Positions 44,256 through 55,944 of a stretch of 64,000 nt of DNA are shown piece by piece; position 1 is the first letter of the stretch, and each line of letters begins with the position of its first letter. Source of the DNA: Liolophura sinensis (Eukaryota; Mollusca; Polyplacophora; Chitonida; Chitonidae); the NCBI RefSeq assembly GCF_032854445.1, contig NC_088302.1, forward strand, positions 22,891,788 through 22,955,787, given 5' to 3'. The notes below the pieces were generated by a model. It was not told the DNA's origin, ran no database searches, and saw nothing but the letters and a program-made list of their open reading frames with translations. The position numbers were made by a program, and so were the translations under genes.

Positions 44256-46190
44256 ATGATGTATCTACAGTCAATACTTGCTCTGTTGTGTTGTGGCGCT
44301 AATGGAATCACAATTTTGACTCAGCATATCCTCATTCCAGAGGACACACCAGTGTACGCCGTTATCGGTAATATTTTGGCCTTTGGTGAGACTAATGTTT
44401 TGAAGGATAACCCCAGAGGAGACAAATGGAAGTTCTCCATTTTTCGAAAAGGCAACCCTTTCGCTGATTATTTCCAAGTCACGAAATCCAATGGTGACAT
44501 TTTCCTTCAAAAGCATCTAGACAGAGAAGAAATTTGCCGCCATACAGAGCACTGTATAATTAAACTAGACATTGCTTTGTCTTCGGAATCCAAGATGATT
44601 GATATTTTCCCTGTGGATATTAAAGTAACTGATGTTAATGACAACGCGCCTTTCTTTCTCAAACCAATGGTTCAGCTGCAGCTCTTAGAAGATGCTGAAG
44701 TAAATACGACGTTTGCGATCCCCTCTGCCACTGACCTAGATGTGGGAGATAACTCTGTGATCACTTATCAGATTTCTCCCCCAAGTGAAATGTTCGCGTT
44801 GGATGTTACCAGCAACCTGGACGGTACAGATGATCTGCGCATAAGACTTACAGGGATACTTGATAAACAAACACAGCAACAACACCGACTGAGACTGAAG
44901 GCTAAAGATGGTGGATCTCCTCCGAGAACAGGTACCACGACAATAGTTATATTAGTACAGGCTGTCAACAGATCACCTGTGTTCACAACTGTCCAAACTA
45001 CGGTAACTGTGGAGGAAAATTCTGCTATCGATTCACCTGTAATCCAGATGACGGCCAGTGACGAGGATTCAGGTGTGAATGGCCAGCTGAGTTACAGAAT
45101 AAGCGCAGACACAGCGATGATTTACCCAGGTATGTTTCATATTGACCCCCTATCTGGTGATGTGTTCACCCTGAAGATGTTTGATTACGAACATGAAAAG
45201 CTCTACCGACTGATTGTGGAGGCTGTGGACAGGGGTTCGCCGCCACTGACGTCAACGTCTGTCGTTAAGGTGAACGTTTTAGACGTAAACGACAACGTCC
45301 CCGAGATCACAGTGAACTTTCTTTCTGGCACTGACGAAGCTTTCGTCTCCGAATCAGCAGGAGAACAACATTTCGTGGCTGCGATTTCAGTGAAAGACAA
45401 AGACTCTGGTATGAACGCGGACGTTATGTGTACCATAGATGAGGAAAGTTTTCTCCTGATTGCTATTGGTCAACATGAATTCCAACTAGTGCTGAAGGCA
45501 AAGTTAGATAGGGAGCATTCAAATCAGCACACGATTTTGGTCACATGTTATGACGGCGGAAAGGAGTCAAACATTGTGTCCACAGAAATCGTTGTCAACG
45601 TTGTGGATGACAACGACAACGCTCCACGATTCATACATGCAGAACCTAAGATCTCTGTATACAAACATTCTAAGGCGGGAAACGTCATCTGTCACGTGAC
45701 TGCTGTTGATGACGATGAAAATGACAACGCTAAAATAAGTTATGCCATTGTTCCGGAGAGTAAATATTTCTCTGTCGGTCAGAACTCGGGATCTGTTTTC
45801 GTCACTCAGTCACTCGATTCACTCGGTCAGTCGGAAGTGACGCTGACTGTTGTTGCCAGGGACAGCGGGAGCCCTCCCAAGCAATCAAGTATGGACATTA
45901 CTGTCACTATCTCGTCCAGGTCAACACTGGATTCAAATAACAAGCGTTTTGGCCATTTTGCCTTGGATGCAAACCACGTGATAGACTTTTCCAATGCTAT
46001 GATAGTTGCATGTGTAATAATATTAACCGGTGTAGCGTCCATGATTTTGATCCTAGTAATCTGTTGTGTTAGGGGAGGTAACTCAAAGGACACTGATGAG
46101 GAGTCACAAAAACCTGGTGAAAAATGTGGGTCGACAATATCTGTTATTAGCACAGAGAAACTTGCTACAAGTGTCGAGAATGAAATCTAG
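44256..46190 (+). CDS. B3: 5-repeat protocadherin, type B with an A-type EC2-EC3 segment
   Basis: 644-residue open protein. EC1 (with VDIKVTDVNDNAPFFLKP), most of EC4, EC5, membrane helix and tail are type B. From about 44,740 to 45,220 the sequence switches to type A: LTGILDKQTQQQHRLRL, VILVQAVNRSPVFTTVQ, SYRISADTAMIYPGMF and YEHEKLYRL, where B copies have AEKIDKE, VVSVLTVNRSPVFTPIQ, RINADTAMTYPGVF and DEKFYRL. The donor looks like A2, A3 or A4 (they share VILVQ); A3, its own divergent partner, is the nearest. It is a chimera produced by gene conversion, open throughout. Copy-specific features are DYEHEK in EC3 and SAGEQHF in EC4. Poly(A) signal at 46,340-46,345. Confidence 0.92.
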   Translation: MMYLQSILALLCCGANGITILTQHILIPEDTPVYAVIGNILAFGETNVLKDNPRGDKWKFSIFRKGNPFADYFQVTKSNGDIFLQKHLDREEICRHTEHCIIKLDIALSSESKMIDIFPVDIKVTDVNDNAPFFLKPMVQLQLLEDAEVNTTFAIPSATDLDVGDNSVITYQISPPSEMFALDVTSNLDGTDDLRIRLTGILDKQTQQQHRLRLKAKDGGSPPRTGTTTIVILVQAVNRSPVFTTVQTTVTVEENSAIDSPVIQMTASDEDSGVNGQLSYRISADTAMIYPGMFHIDPLSGDVFTLKMFDYEHEKLYRLIVEAVDRGSPPLTSTSVVKVNVLDVNDNVPEITVNFLSGTDEAFVSESAGEQHFVAAISVKDKDSGMNADVMCTIDEESFLLIAIGQHEFQLVLKAKLDREHSNQHTILVTCYDGGKESNIVSTEIVVNVVDDNDNAPRFIHAEPKISVYKHSKAGNVICHVTAVDDDENDNAKISYAIVPESKYFSVGQNSGSVFVTQSLDSLGQSEVTLTVVARDSGSPPKQSSMDITVTISSRSTLDSNNKRFGHFALDANHVIDFSNAMIVACVIILTGVASMILILVICCVRGGNSKDTDEESQKPGEKCGSTISVISTEKLATSVENEI

Positions 46191-48575
46191 CACTTTGGTT
46201 GTGATCGATGTTTTATGGAACAATCTCTTAGTGCTATAGTGGATTTTCAAAAGACAGTTTAGTGTTTTTGTTTATTTCTGTATGTAGTTATTTTACTACT
46301 AGACTACTTAATTTTTGGTATAGTTCTTTCATTCCATAAAATAAAATTTGCTTTCTCTTTGAACACAAATATTGAGTTTGTTATCTATGATAATATAACA
46401 ACAAACACAAGTAAGAAGGCACCTTTTCCCTCGTAATGGCAACTCGGTCCAAGCCATAAAACAGACTGAGCATAGTTCTGTTTTAATGGACGACTACTAC
46501 GTTACCAGTTTGACAACAAATCGTCATCGGAAAGCCAGGAATGAACGACTACATACCCGAGTAACTTTAGGCGGGAAAGGTTCTTCATCAAGTAATGGTT
46601 TATTTGATAGTTGTTTTCACTTATACGATGGCGTTCATTTTTATGGGTGAAGGAACCCAGAAGTAAGGCACCGACCTTTGGTGAGTTACTAACAAGACTT
46701 CCCACGTGTGAGAAATACACACTTTACACCTGGCGAAGGAAAAAAAAATTATACTTATTGTCACCAAGACCCCCACGAACACCAAGAGTGGCGAATCTAC
46801 CAATTGCACGTCCATGGACAGGTTTAAAAACCAAACTTGACATATGAACTGCACTCGACTTATAAACCCATTTAAGTCAACAACATGCGGTCCTGTTGTT
46901 TTTTCTTAAAACATAAAATGTTAGTCAAAAATATGTTGATTCCATGATTGGTTGAATGACTGATTGGTGTTGAACTCAGGTATGGTTCACTTATACGACG
47001 CATTCTTGAGTAGGCCGTAGAGTACCAATCATATAAATAAATAAATAAGTAAATGAGTTTTTTATTACAGGAATCAGGTTCATGGATGGAGGAAAATGGA
47101 TAGCCTGTGGTAAACCATCGCCTTTCGCCAGGTACCTTACCAACCTCACAGAAACATGTAATGATCATTGTTACGCAATGTGGCCTGCTGACCTTTCTAT
47201 ACTTCAATGCACACATAAGCGCTGTAATATGTACTACTTTAACTTTGACTGTACATGTACCTCTTCCATTCGAATTGTCTGAAGCCAAGCGAAGATGTTG
47301 ACAAATTTGTTTAGCTATTTATACCTGAACGCGGAAAAGACAATCAGCAACCGATAGTACACGCAGAATAAAATACGCAGCAAATAGTTCTTGTGGTGTA
47401 TGTGTGGTTTGCTATAGTCTATTTCTTTTAGCCAATCGGCTTCATCCAGCTCTCTGTAAAATCAGTCATACTCGCTATCAAAGTTGTCCTTAGTCAGTGA
47501 CATGTAAGAACCCAAGTTCTGCACGTGAGTTACACGGTAAATGCACTTAAAATACTTTTAATTCAAAATGTTAAACTTCATAAACTTAGTTCCGACATCA
47601 AGAACTCATTGCCTCGGGTGACGTCATAATTATTCAAAAGCAAGTTTAATGCTCGGCAATGAGTTTGGGGAGTAATTTGTTTTACATTGGTTGCACCATC
47701 AAGGCCTTAGAACAGGCTCCAAAAAGCCTGTGCTACTTACCGTCATTGCAAATAGATTACTTTGTTTTAATTTTGAAACATCAACCTCTGAAATCATACT
47801 GTCGTGAGATCATACACTACAAGAGCTAAAATAAAATTCATCTATTAACGCTGCAGTATACTAAAAAGTGTAAACAATTTCAAACATGGCAGTGTCAGAA
47901 ACAGGGTTTACAGAGTTTACAGTCAGGTCAATAGCAGCTTACATAACTGGTGTTGGAATAATTTCAAACCAGCTATATATCCAGCATACCACTGTTTTGT
48001 TTTTTTTAAATCATTATGACCGAGCTTATGAGCTTTAACATTATGAATTATGAAAATTGTTCTAACATTTTTCATGCGAGAAAATGAACTTATTCATGTG
48101 TAGACCTTGCGTTCTTAGTGTCACTGACCAAAGACTATTTTGGTGGCGAGTATGACTGATTTTACAGACAGCTCAATATAGGTGACTGGTTAGAAGAAAT
48201 AGACTATAGTCTGACAAAGGCATCAAAGACATTAAGTGCAACAGGTATCACGAATTTTTGCTTGACACAGGACAGGTCTTCACATGTTAAAATGAGGTTG
48301 ATCCACCATGGATTTCATTTTAACAAGAGGCCCCATTTCTGAACTGTTAGATACCCATAGTATATCACTGCCTGGACGATGTTTTTCATTGATCCTTACA
48401 CGGAAAGCATAATTCAACAAAATATTTTTTTGCACTTGAAAATAAATTTTATTAGATGTAGTAAAAAAAATTATACCAAAATTTATCTACCATAACAAAT
48501 AAGAAGTAAGTAATAAACGTAACTGGAGTTGAAAAAGTCTCAATAGCACTACGACATGGTTGTCTTTAAACAGAG
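46191..48575. other. Tail-to-tail interval B3/A4
   Basis: Both 3' UTRs, a SINE-like tail (about 46,930-47,055), a repeated segment (47,070-47,290) and inverted arms at about 47,410-47,570 and 48,020-48,215. The minus-strand frame of the first arm has an in-frame TGA here, unlike units 1 and 2. CRE-type TGACGTCA at 47,619-47,626. No gene supported. Confidence 0.5.
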
Positions 48576-50483
48576 CTATGTCTTAATGGTAAGTTTCTCC
48601 GTGCTTATAACGGAAATTCTCGACCTCAGTGTATCAGTGGACATCTGCGACTCTGCATCAGTGTCATCTGAGCTACGTCTCTTAACACGGCAAATTACTA
48701 TAATCAAACTGACTGACGCAATAGCGGTCAGAATTATAACAAACACAACTATCATCAAATTAGGAAACATTTCCGACTTGTCTGTATTAGTTAGGAAATC
48801 CTCAGACTGAGTGTCCTTCAAACTGGAGTTTGGCACAAAGGAAACGGTGATGCTTATCTCGGTGTGTTTTGACGGGCTTCCGTTGTCTTTTGCTACAACA
48901 GTCAATATCACTTTCGGTTCATTCAGCGAATCAAGTGGTTTGTTGACAGAAACAGACCCTGAGTTCTGATTGATAGAGAAATACTGATTCTCCGGAATGA
49001 TCGCAAACTTGACGCTAGAATTGCCAATTTCATCGCCATCAACAGCAGTAACCTGGAATATCACTTGCCCGACACTAACATCTTTGTATATATAGACCTC
49101 GGGATTTGTTTGTGTGAATTCTGGAGCGTTGTCGTTCTCGTCCAAAACGTTGACAATGATTTCATTTGACACAACATTGGGTTGTTTTCCGCTGTCGTGA
49201 CACGTTACCAAAACAATATGCCGAGAGGACTGTTCTCTATCTAGCTTGACATTCAGTATAAGCTGGAACTCGGTTTCACTCAGAGGAATCAGCAAAAAGT
49301 GTTCATTCTCCACAAAACACGTAATGTCCGCGTTCACACCAGAGTCTTTGTCTTTCACTGAAATCGCCGCCACGAAATGTTGCCTTTCTGCCGATTCGGA
49401 GACAAAAGCTTCGTCAGTGCCAGAAAGAAAGTTCACTGTGATCTCGGGAACGTTGTCGTTTACGTCTAAAACGTTCACCGTAACTACTGACGTTGACGTC
49501 AGTGGCGGCGAACCCCCATCCACAGCCTCCACAATCAGTCGGTAGAGCTTTTCATCTTCGTAATCAAACATCTTCATGGTGAACACATCACCAGATAGGG
49601 GGTCAATATGAAACATACCTGGGTAAGTCATCGCTGTATCTGCGCTTATTCTGTAACTCAGCTGGCCATTCACACCTGAATCCTCGTCACTGGCCGTCAT
49701 CTGGATTACAGGTGAATCGATAGCGGAATTTTCCTCCACAGTTACTGTAGTTTGCACAGTTGTGAACACTGGTGATCTGTTAACAGCCTGTACTAATATA
49801 ACTATTGTCGTGGTACCTGTTCTCGGAGGAGATCCACCATCTTTAGCCTCCAGTCTCAGTCGGTGTTGTTGCTGTGTTTGTTTATCAAGTTTTGCTTATG
49901 CGCAGATCATCTGTACCGTCCAGGTTACTGGTAACATCCAACGCGAACATTTCACTGGCGGGAGAAATCTGATAGGTGATCACAGAGTTATCTCCCATAT
50001 CTAGGTCAGTGGCAGAGGGGATCAGAAATGTCGTGTTGACGTCAGCATCTTCAAAAATCTCCAACTGGACATCTTCTTCACGAAAGAAAGGCGAATTATC
50101 ATTAACATCAGTTATCATGATATCAAAACGGAAAATGCCAACCAATTTGGATTCCAAGGACACAGCGATATCCAATTTCACCAAACACGTTTCCGTATGA
50201 TCACAGATTTCTTCCCGGTCTAAACTTTTCATCAGGAAATGTCACCACTAGATTTTGTGATTTGGAAATAATCAGCGAAGGGGTTGCCTCGTTTGAGAAT
50301 AGAACACACGGGCTTAACGCCGTGTTTTGCTGTGGTCATACCTCCATTCCCGTTGAAAACATCACCGATGGCGGTGTACGCTGGAGTGTCTTCTGGTATA
50401 GCGATGACCTGTCGAGAAGTTATCTGTCCATCCACGGCGATGACCAGCAGCACCAGAAAAACTGCTCGTGTCCTAAAACCCAT
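48576..50483 (-). pseudogene. A4: type-A protocadherin with two frameshifts
   Basis: The start at 50,483 and signal peptide are identical to A2. The first lesion is one base lost near 50,236 (ggaaatgtc for ggaaaatgtc), giving a stop right after SGDIS in EC1. The second, at about 49,890-49,896, replaces 13 bases by 5 in EC2 (net loss of 8), ending the middle frame at LRISKT. The two losses add to nine, so the final part (down to the stop at 48,576) returns to the starting frame, but the early stop still truncates the product at about 84 residues. EC3-EC5, membrane helix and tail remain conserved, suggesting recent loss. EC5 has DGDEIGNSS instead of DGDENDNSN. Poly(A) signal at 48,453-48,448. 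Confidence 0.88.
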
Positions 50484-51840
50484 GGTTTATGTGTGTACCT
50501 AAGTGTAAATAAAAGAAGATCTCTGGTGCAGTATGGTCGCCGAAAATGTCAGGTTTGGCTTTTCACCTGTCTTAGGCCAATCTAAATATCCTGTGAAATA
50601 GAATAAATTAAATCGGTATTATTCAAACAATTCCATATTTTCATACGTTACGAGGAACAATTCTGTTCTGGTTCACCCTTTGTTAAAACCCATTAATATT
50701 CCACAAAAAATGACAACACCTGAATCAGTGGTGAAAATCTTCTCTGACTGAAAAACCGTAAATCCTTGAACATCGACAGCGCGTGTAAAAATATATTAAT
50801 TTTATTGCTTTACAGCATGGTTTAGCAAATAATACTCGAGTATTTGTTCTCAATGTCAATAAAGCAGTTTAAAGTAAAATATTTTAAAATTTTACATTAG
50901 AAATCAGGCCTAATAGCCACCTGCATAATAATTCTTACCTTTATAATTCAGCGTTTATCTTGTTCATGAACAAGAATAGCGGTTTCTTTTCGGAAAGTCC
51001 TTGTCTTATCACAGGCTGGTTGGTTTTTGATTGACTGAGAAGTCGTCTTCAGACTTATATAAGGCATCTTGGACCGAGAATTGGTCATATATCCACCGAA
51101 GACCCCAGCCAAGTATATCCCCGCATTTCCTGCTCCACTTGTATTAGCTTTGTTCTTCGCTGATTATCTACCACTAAAGGAGGCCTTCCGACGGCTCCTG
51201 TCTGAATGATAATCCCTGCCGTGTTCTCTATGCCTCTTGTATTTCACCTGGTTGTCTGTAATATATTAATCTGTAAATCCCATAGCTCGCCTAAGGGATT
51301 ATCTCCTGTGACATTGATTGAACAATAACTGCAAAGGAAACGTATTCGAATATAATTTCCTTTACACCCTATCTTCTTTCAACATTCATGTTTAAAAAAT
51401 AAAAAAAAACCTTGCAACGGTCGAAAAGAGCAAAATTAGAGTACTCCAAAGTTATTGTTTTAAAATTACAGCATGCATTGTCTATTCAGATCATCAAAAG
51501 GGGTAATACATATTTGCTATGAAGTCCACCCGTCGACTACCTCATTTCTTTCTGGGAACACCTGTTGGCAGAATGGTCTAAATGTTTGGCAAGGATTATT
51601 GAGTATTATAGGTGCCTGACTGTGAGGTTGTTGCTTCGAAGCCCTGATTGCTTTTTCACCACTAGAATCTCTGGTACGTAACCAGGAATAACGATTCGAA
51701 AAAATTCACAGTGAACAGCTGTTACATGCACAGGTGAAAAATACATAAACTTGTTCATATTCTATAATATTACTTTTAATGTTTCGATTTCTAATTTATA
51801 ACGCAGTGATCTTTGAACTAGAGAAGGAAGATGAAAACTT

Positions 51841-52008
51841 GGCGCCTTAATCCTCCACCATGTTAAGACCATGTAGGATTAACAGGTTAATGTTTGTTCA
51901 ATCTCTCAACCTAATCAAGTTTAATCAACACACAGAATAACGGAAATACTTGCACACCTGACGTCATAATTCCGGATGGAGGACAGTCTTTAGCCGCAAA
52001 CTTCAAGG
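51841..52008. promoter_or_regulatory. Conserved control block, unit 4
   Basis: Inverted TAATCC/GGATTA pair and CACACCTGACGTCATAATT with intact TGACGTCA at 51,959-51,966; ends agccgcaaacttcaagg with one change in the GCGGC part. Confidence 0.6.
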
Positions 52009-53651
52009 CTCCCTAGTACCTTGAAACATGTAAGATCAATTGCGCATTTAATCAACGTTTTCTTTGAAATACTAACCTTGTTGCGTGCTGTCTCCGAGTA
52101 GACCATTTTTCTTACCGACAAAACACAACACAGACAAACATAATCCCTACAGCAGATGTATCACTATATTTTCAACAGCTAACCACGATTTATTAGACTT
52201 TTATTTTTGCCACATATAGTGGTACATCATATTGTGCGTCGCACATTATTAACTGTCTTGTCATAGCTTTCTCATATATCCAGTCGGTCTGTGAGAACAT
52301 ATATATCAGTAGTTTATTTAACGTCAACATATGTTGTTACAAGATATCCCCATGTAAAAGAGCCTTCTTTTAAGCGGTGGTAAAATTTTAGTTGCTTTAG
52401 AAACACTAAGAGGCATATAGGGATATAATATGAATAGCTTTTCTTCACAATCATGTAACAATGTTCGTCAAAACCTTGCAGACAAAATAAATCACAGTTA
52501 CTTTGAGACTGAAATGATAAATGTGGATTCCTTCCCCCATAAAACCCATGACTTTCACATCAGTGAGCCCTTCTACAGTTTACGTCGTTAAGATCAGGCA
52601 AATAAATCTACGTTTGATTTATCTTTGTTAAAACATTCAATATGATTTTATATACACAAGAATAGGGTACCACGGGTCCATGTACAATGAGTTTCAATTC
52701 CATTACCGCAAACTAATTTTTTTTATTCAACCAAAAATGTGGCAAGTTTTATGTTCAATTATACCAATACAAAAGTCACGGGATATTTTTCTTGTTTTCA
52801 ACTAATTATACAATGTGTCAGTTTTGCATTGGTCGCGTGTTGAGGAAATCAAACCCCAATACGTTTCCTCTGTGGCTTTTGTCTAACCAGTATTAGATAA
52901 CATCATTCTTTATTTGGGTAAAGATAAAGGGCGGATGAAAGCATTGAAGACAATACCATCCGACAGGTGGGAACACGGGCACACTCAGCATGAGCCGAAG
53001 GTTTCGTCCTTTAACAGTTCCCGAAAAGACCCCCACCGTTGCTGACATCACTTACAAAACAAGGTTCAAAAACACCGCACAGGAAATACGGGGGTTACCC
53101 TACTGGGGTGCTAGCCAGAGGGTACATACCCAGAAGCCATATTGGTGTTTTACATATATAAATCAGAAAATATTCAATTGGTCATTCACAAATCAACCTT
53201 CGAGGCACACCTGTACAACGTAACAGCATCCTGGAAAATGAAAACTATTACCACAAGGTGTTACCAGAAAGTGCTACATATTACAAGAACGAACTTTGTG
53301 GGTAAGTTATGTTGTAAGAATAGCTTTGACACTCGTTGTCAAATTCTATACAATCTAGTTTAAATTGCTTTCTTTTCTCCACAAATGCATGATGTTCATC
53401 TATGTAGAATTGGCCAGAGACCAAACAGCCTAAAGTTTAGTAGAATCTTACAAAATTCAAGACGCACTTGTAAAGAAAGTTGAAAAGCTTTTTTCAATGA
53501 ACGTGATCAGCTAAAAGTATAGGACTGTATCATTCAATTGTACAACGTTAGAAATACCAAACACTTATGTTGATTTAATTATAGAAAAGCACATTAGCCT
53601 CCTGTTCAAACTTAAAAGAATGTATACTTGTTCTGATTCACTTATAATATA

Positions 53652-53902
53652 GGGGCCTCTGTGGCCAAGGGAGCCACGGCGCAATAACCCAGGGGCCTTC
53701 AACAATCTGGTCGCCGTGAGTTCAAGTCCAGCTGCCTCTCCGGTTCTACGTGGGAAGGTCTTCGGATGGTCCTGAGTTTCCCCCCGGGTTATGCCCTGCT
53801 TCCTATCACCATATTGCTGGCCGCAGTTGTATAAGTGAAATATTCTTGAGTACAACGTAAAATTCCGATAAAATAAGTAACAAATCAATCAAATAAATAA
53901 AA
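53652..53902 (+). mobile_element. Fixed SINE in the B4 leader intron
   Basis: Orthologous SINE copy, slightly shorter than the others through loss of part of the region after the B box (gagttcaagtccagctgcctctccgg). Same position relative to the acceptor at 53,924-53,925. Confidence 0.85.
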
Positions 53903-54012
53903 AACTTAAAATATTTATTTCACAGGATAATTTGTACTACAACAGAAGATATCTTTAAACCTTGGGTGAAGTTACTGCAACATTAGGGAGTACAGGATAA
54001 CGACGCACAGCC

Positions 54013-55944
54013 ATGATGTATCTACAGTCAATACTTGCTCTGTTGTGTTGTGGCGCTAATGGAATCACAATTTTGACTCAGCATGTCGTCATTCCAGAGG
54101 ACACACCAGTGTACGCCGTCATCGGGAATATTTTGGCGTTTGGTGAGACTAATGTTTTGAAGGATAACCCCAGAGGAGACAAGTGGAAGTTCTCTATTCT
54201 TCGAAAAGGCAACCCTTTCGCTGATTATTTCCAAGTCACGAAATCCAATGGTGACATTTTCCTTCGAAAGCATTTAGACAGAGAAGAAATTTGCCGCCAT
54301 ACAGAGCACTGTATAATTAAACTAGACATTGCTTTGTCTTCGGAATCCAAGATGATTGATACTTTCCCTGTGGATATTATAGTAACTGATGTTAATGACA
54401 ATGCGCCTTTGTTTCTCGAACCAATGGTTCAGCTGGAGCTCTTAGAAGATGCTGAAGTAAATACGACATTTCCGATCCCCTCTGCCACTGACCTGGATAT
54501 GGGAGATAACTCTGTGATTACCCATCAGATTTCTCCCGCCAGTGACCTGTTCGCGCTGGATGTTACTAGAAACCTGGACGGTACAGATGACCTGCGCATT
54601 AGACTGGCTGAAAAAATTGATAAGGAAACACAACAACAACGACTGGGACTGGAGGCCACGGATGGCGGATCACCTCCGAGGACAGGCACCACGACAATAG
54701 TTGTATCTGTTCTGACTGTCAACAGATCACCTGTGTTTACACCAATCCAAACTACAGTAACTGTGGAGGAAAATTCTGCTATCGATTCACCTGTAATCCA
54801 GATGACGGCCAATGACGAGGATTCAGGTGTAAATGGCCAGCTGAGTTACAGAATAAACGCAGATACAGCGATGACTTACCCTGGTGTGTTTCATATTGAC
54901 CCCCTATCTGGTGATGTGTTCACCCTGAAGATGTTTGATTACGAAGATGAAAAGTTCTACCGACTGATTGTGGAGGCCGTGGATGGGGGTTCGCCGCCAC
55001 TGACGTCCACGTCTGTAGTTAAGGTGAACGTTTTAGACGTAAACGACAACGTCCCCGAGATCACAGTGAACTTTCTTTCTGGCACTGACGAAGCTTTTGT
55101 CTCCGAATCAGCAGGAGTACAACATTTCGTGGCTGCGATTTCAGTGAAAGACAAAGACTCTGGTATGAACGCGGACATTATGTGTGCCATAGATGAGGAA
55201 AGTTTCCTCCTGATTGCTATTGGTCAACATGAATTCCAGCTAGTGCTGAAGGCAAAGTTAGATAGGGAGCATTCAAATCGGCACACGATTTTGGTCACAT
55301 GTTATGACGGCGGGAAGGAGTCAAACATTGTGTCCACAGAAATCGTTGTCAACGTTGTGGATGACAACGACAACGCTCCACGATTCATACATGCAGAACC
55401 TAAGATCTCTGTACACAAACATTCTAAGGCGGGAAACGTCATCTGTCACGTGACTGCTGTTGATGACGATGAAAATGACAACGCTAAAATAAGTTATGCC
55501 ATTGTTCCGGAGAGTAAATATTTCTCTGTCGATCGGAACTCGGGATCTGTTTTCGTCACTCAGTCACTCGATTCACTCGGTCAGTCGGAAGTGACGCTGA
55601 CTGTTGTTGCCAGGGACAGCGGCAGCGCTCCCAAGCAATCAAGTATGGACATTACTGTCACTATCTCGTCCAGGTCAACCCTGGATTCAAATAACAAGCG
55701 TTTTGGCCATTTTGCCTTGCATGCAAACCATGTGATAGACTATTCGAATGCTATGATAGTTGCGTGTGTAATAATATTGACCGGTGTAGCGTCCATCATT
55801 TTGATCCTAGTAATCTGTTGTGTTAGGGGAGGTAACTCAAAGGACACTGGTGAGGAGTCACAAAAGCCTGGTGAAAAATGTGGGTCGACAATATCTGTTA
55901 TTAGCATAGAGAAACTTGCTACAAGTGTCGAGAATGAAATCTAG
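54013..55944 (+). CDS. B4: 5-repeat protocadherin, type B, intact
   Basis: 643 residues and the best reference for type B. Signal peptide 1-17, EC1 with C94/C100 and DVNDN 126-130, EC2 with AEKIDKETQQQRLGLEATD, junction TVNRSP in place of DxNDN, EC3 ending DVNDN, EC4 ending DDNDN, EC5, stalk NKRFGHFALHANHVIDYSN, membrane helix (MIVACVIILTGVASIILILV) and a short tail KDTGEESQ...ISVISIEKLATSVENEI. Copy-specific changes include VITHQISPASDLF in EC2 and GSAPKQ in EC5. Expected at the cell surface as a calcium-dependent recognition protein, by family. Poly(A) signal at 56,091-56,096. Its divergent partner A4 is broken, so B4 would act without that partner. Confidence 0.92.
   Translation: MMYLQSILALLCCGANGITILTQHVVIPEDTPVYAVIGNILAFGETNVLKDNPRGDKWKFSILRKGNPFADYFQVTKSNGDIFLRKHLDREEICRHTEHCIIKLDIALSSESKMIDTFPVDIIVTDVNDNAPLFLEPMVQLELLEDAEVNTTFPIPSATDLDMGDNSVITHQISPASDLFALDVTRNLDGTDDLRIRLAEKIDKETQQQRLGLEATDGGSPPRTGTTTIVVSVLTVNRSPVFTPIQTTVTVEENSAIDSPVIQMTANDEDSGVNGQLSYRINADTAMTYPGVFHIDPLSGDVFTLKMFDYEDEKFYRLIVEAVDGGSPPLTSTSVVKVNVLDVNDNVPEITVNFLSGTDEAFVSESAGVQHFVAAISVKDKDSGMNADIMCAIDEESFLLIAIGQHEFQLVLKAKLDREHSNRHTILVTCYDGGKESNIVSTEIVVNVVDDNDNAPRFIHAEPKISVHKHSKAGNVICHVTAVDDDENDNAKISYAIVPESKYFSVDRNSGSVFVTQSLDSLGQSEVTLTVVARDSGSAPKQSSMDITVTISSRSTLDSNNKRFGHFALHANHVIDYSNAMIVACVIILTGVASIILILVICCVRGGNSKDTGEESQKPGEKCGSTISVISIEKLATSVENEI

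Larger units (their letters stand above)
50484..54012. promoter_or_regulatory. Head-to-head control interval A4/B4
   Basis: For A4: TATA at 51,054-51,063, leader exon end 50,939, palindrome at 50,958-50,975. For B4: leader donor TGTG|GGTAAGT near 53,301, acceptor before 53,926, which is 87 nt from the start. Shares with unit 2 the 120-bp deletion at about 51,395. Control signals look intact although A4 is broken. Confidence 0.6.
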
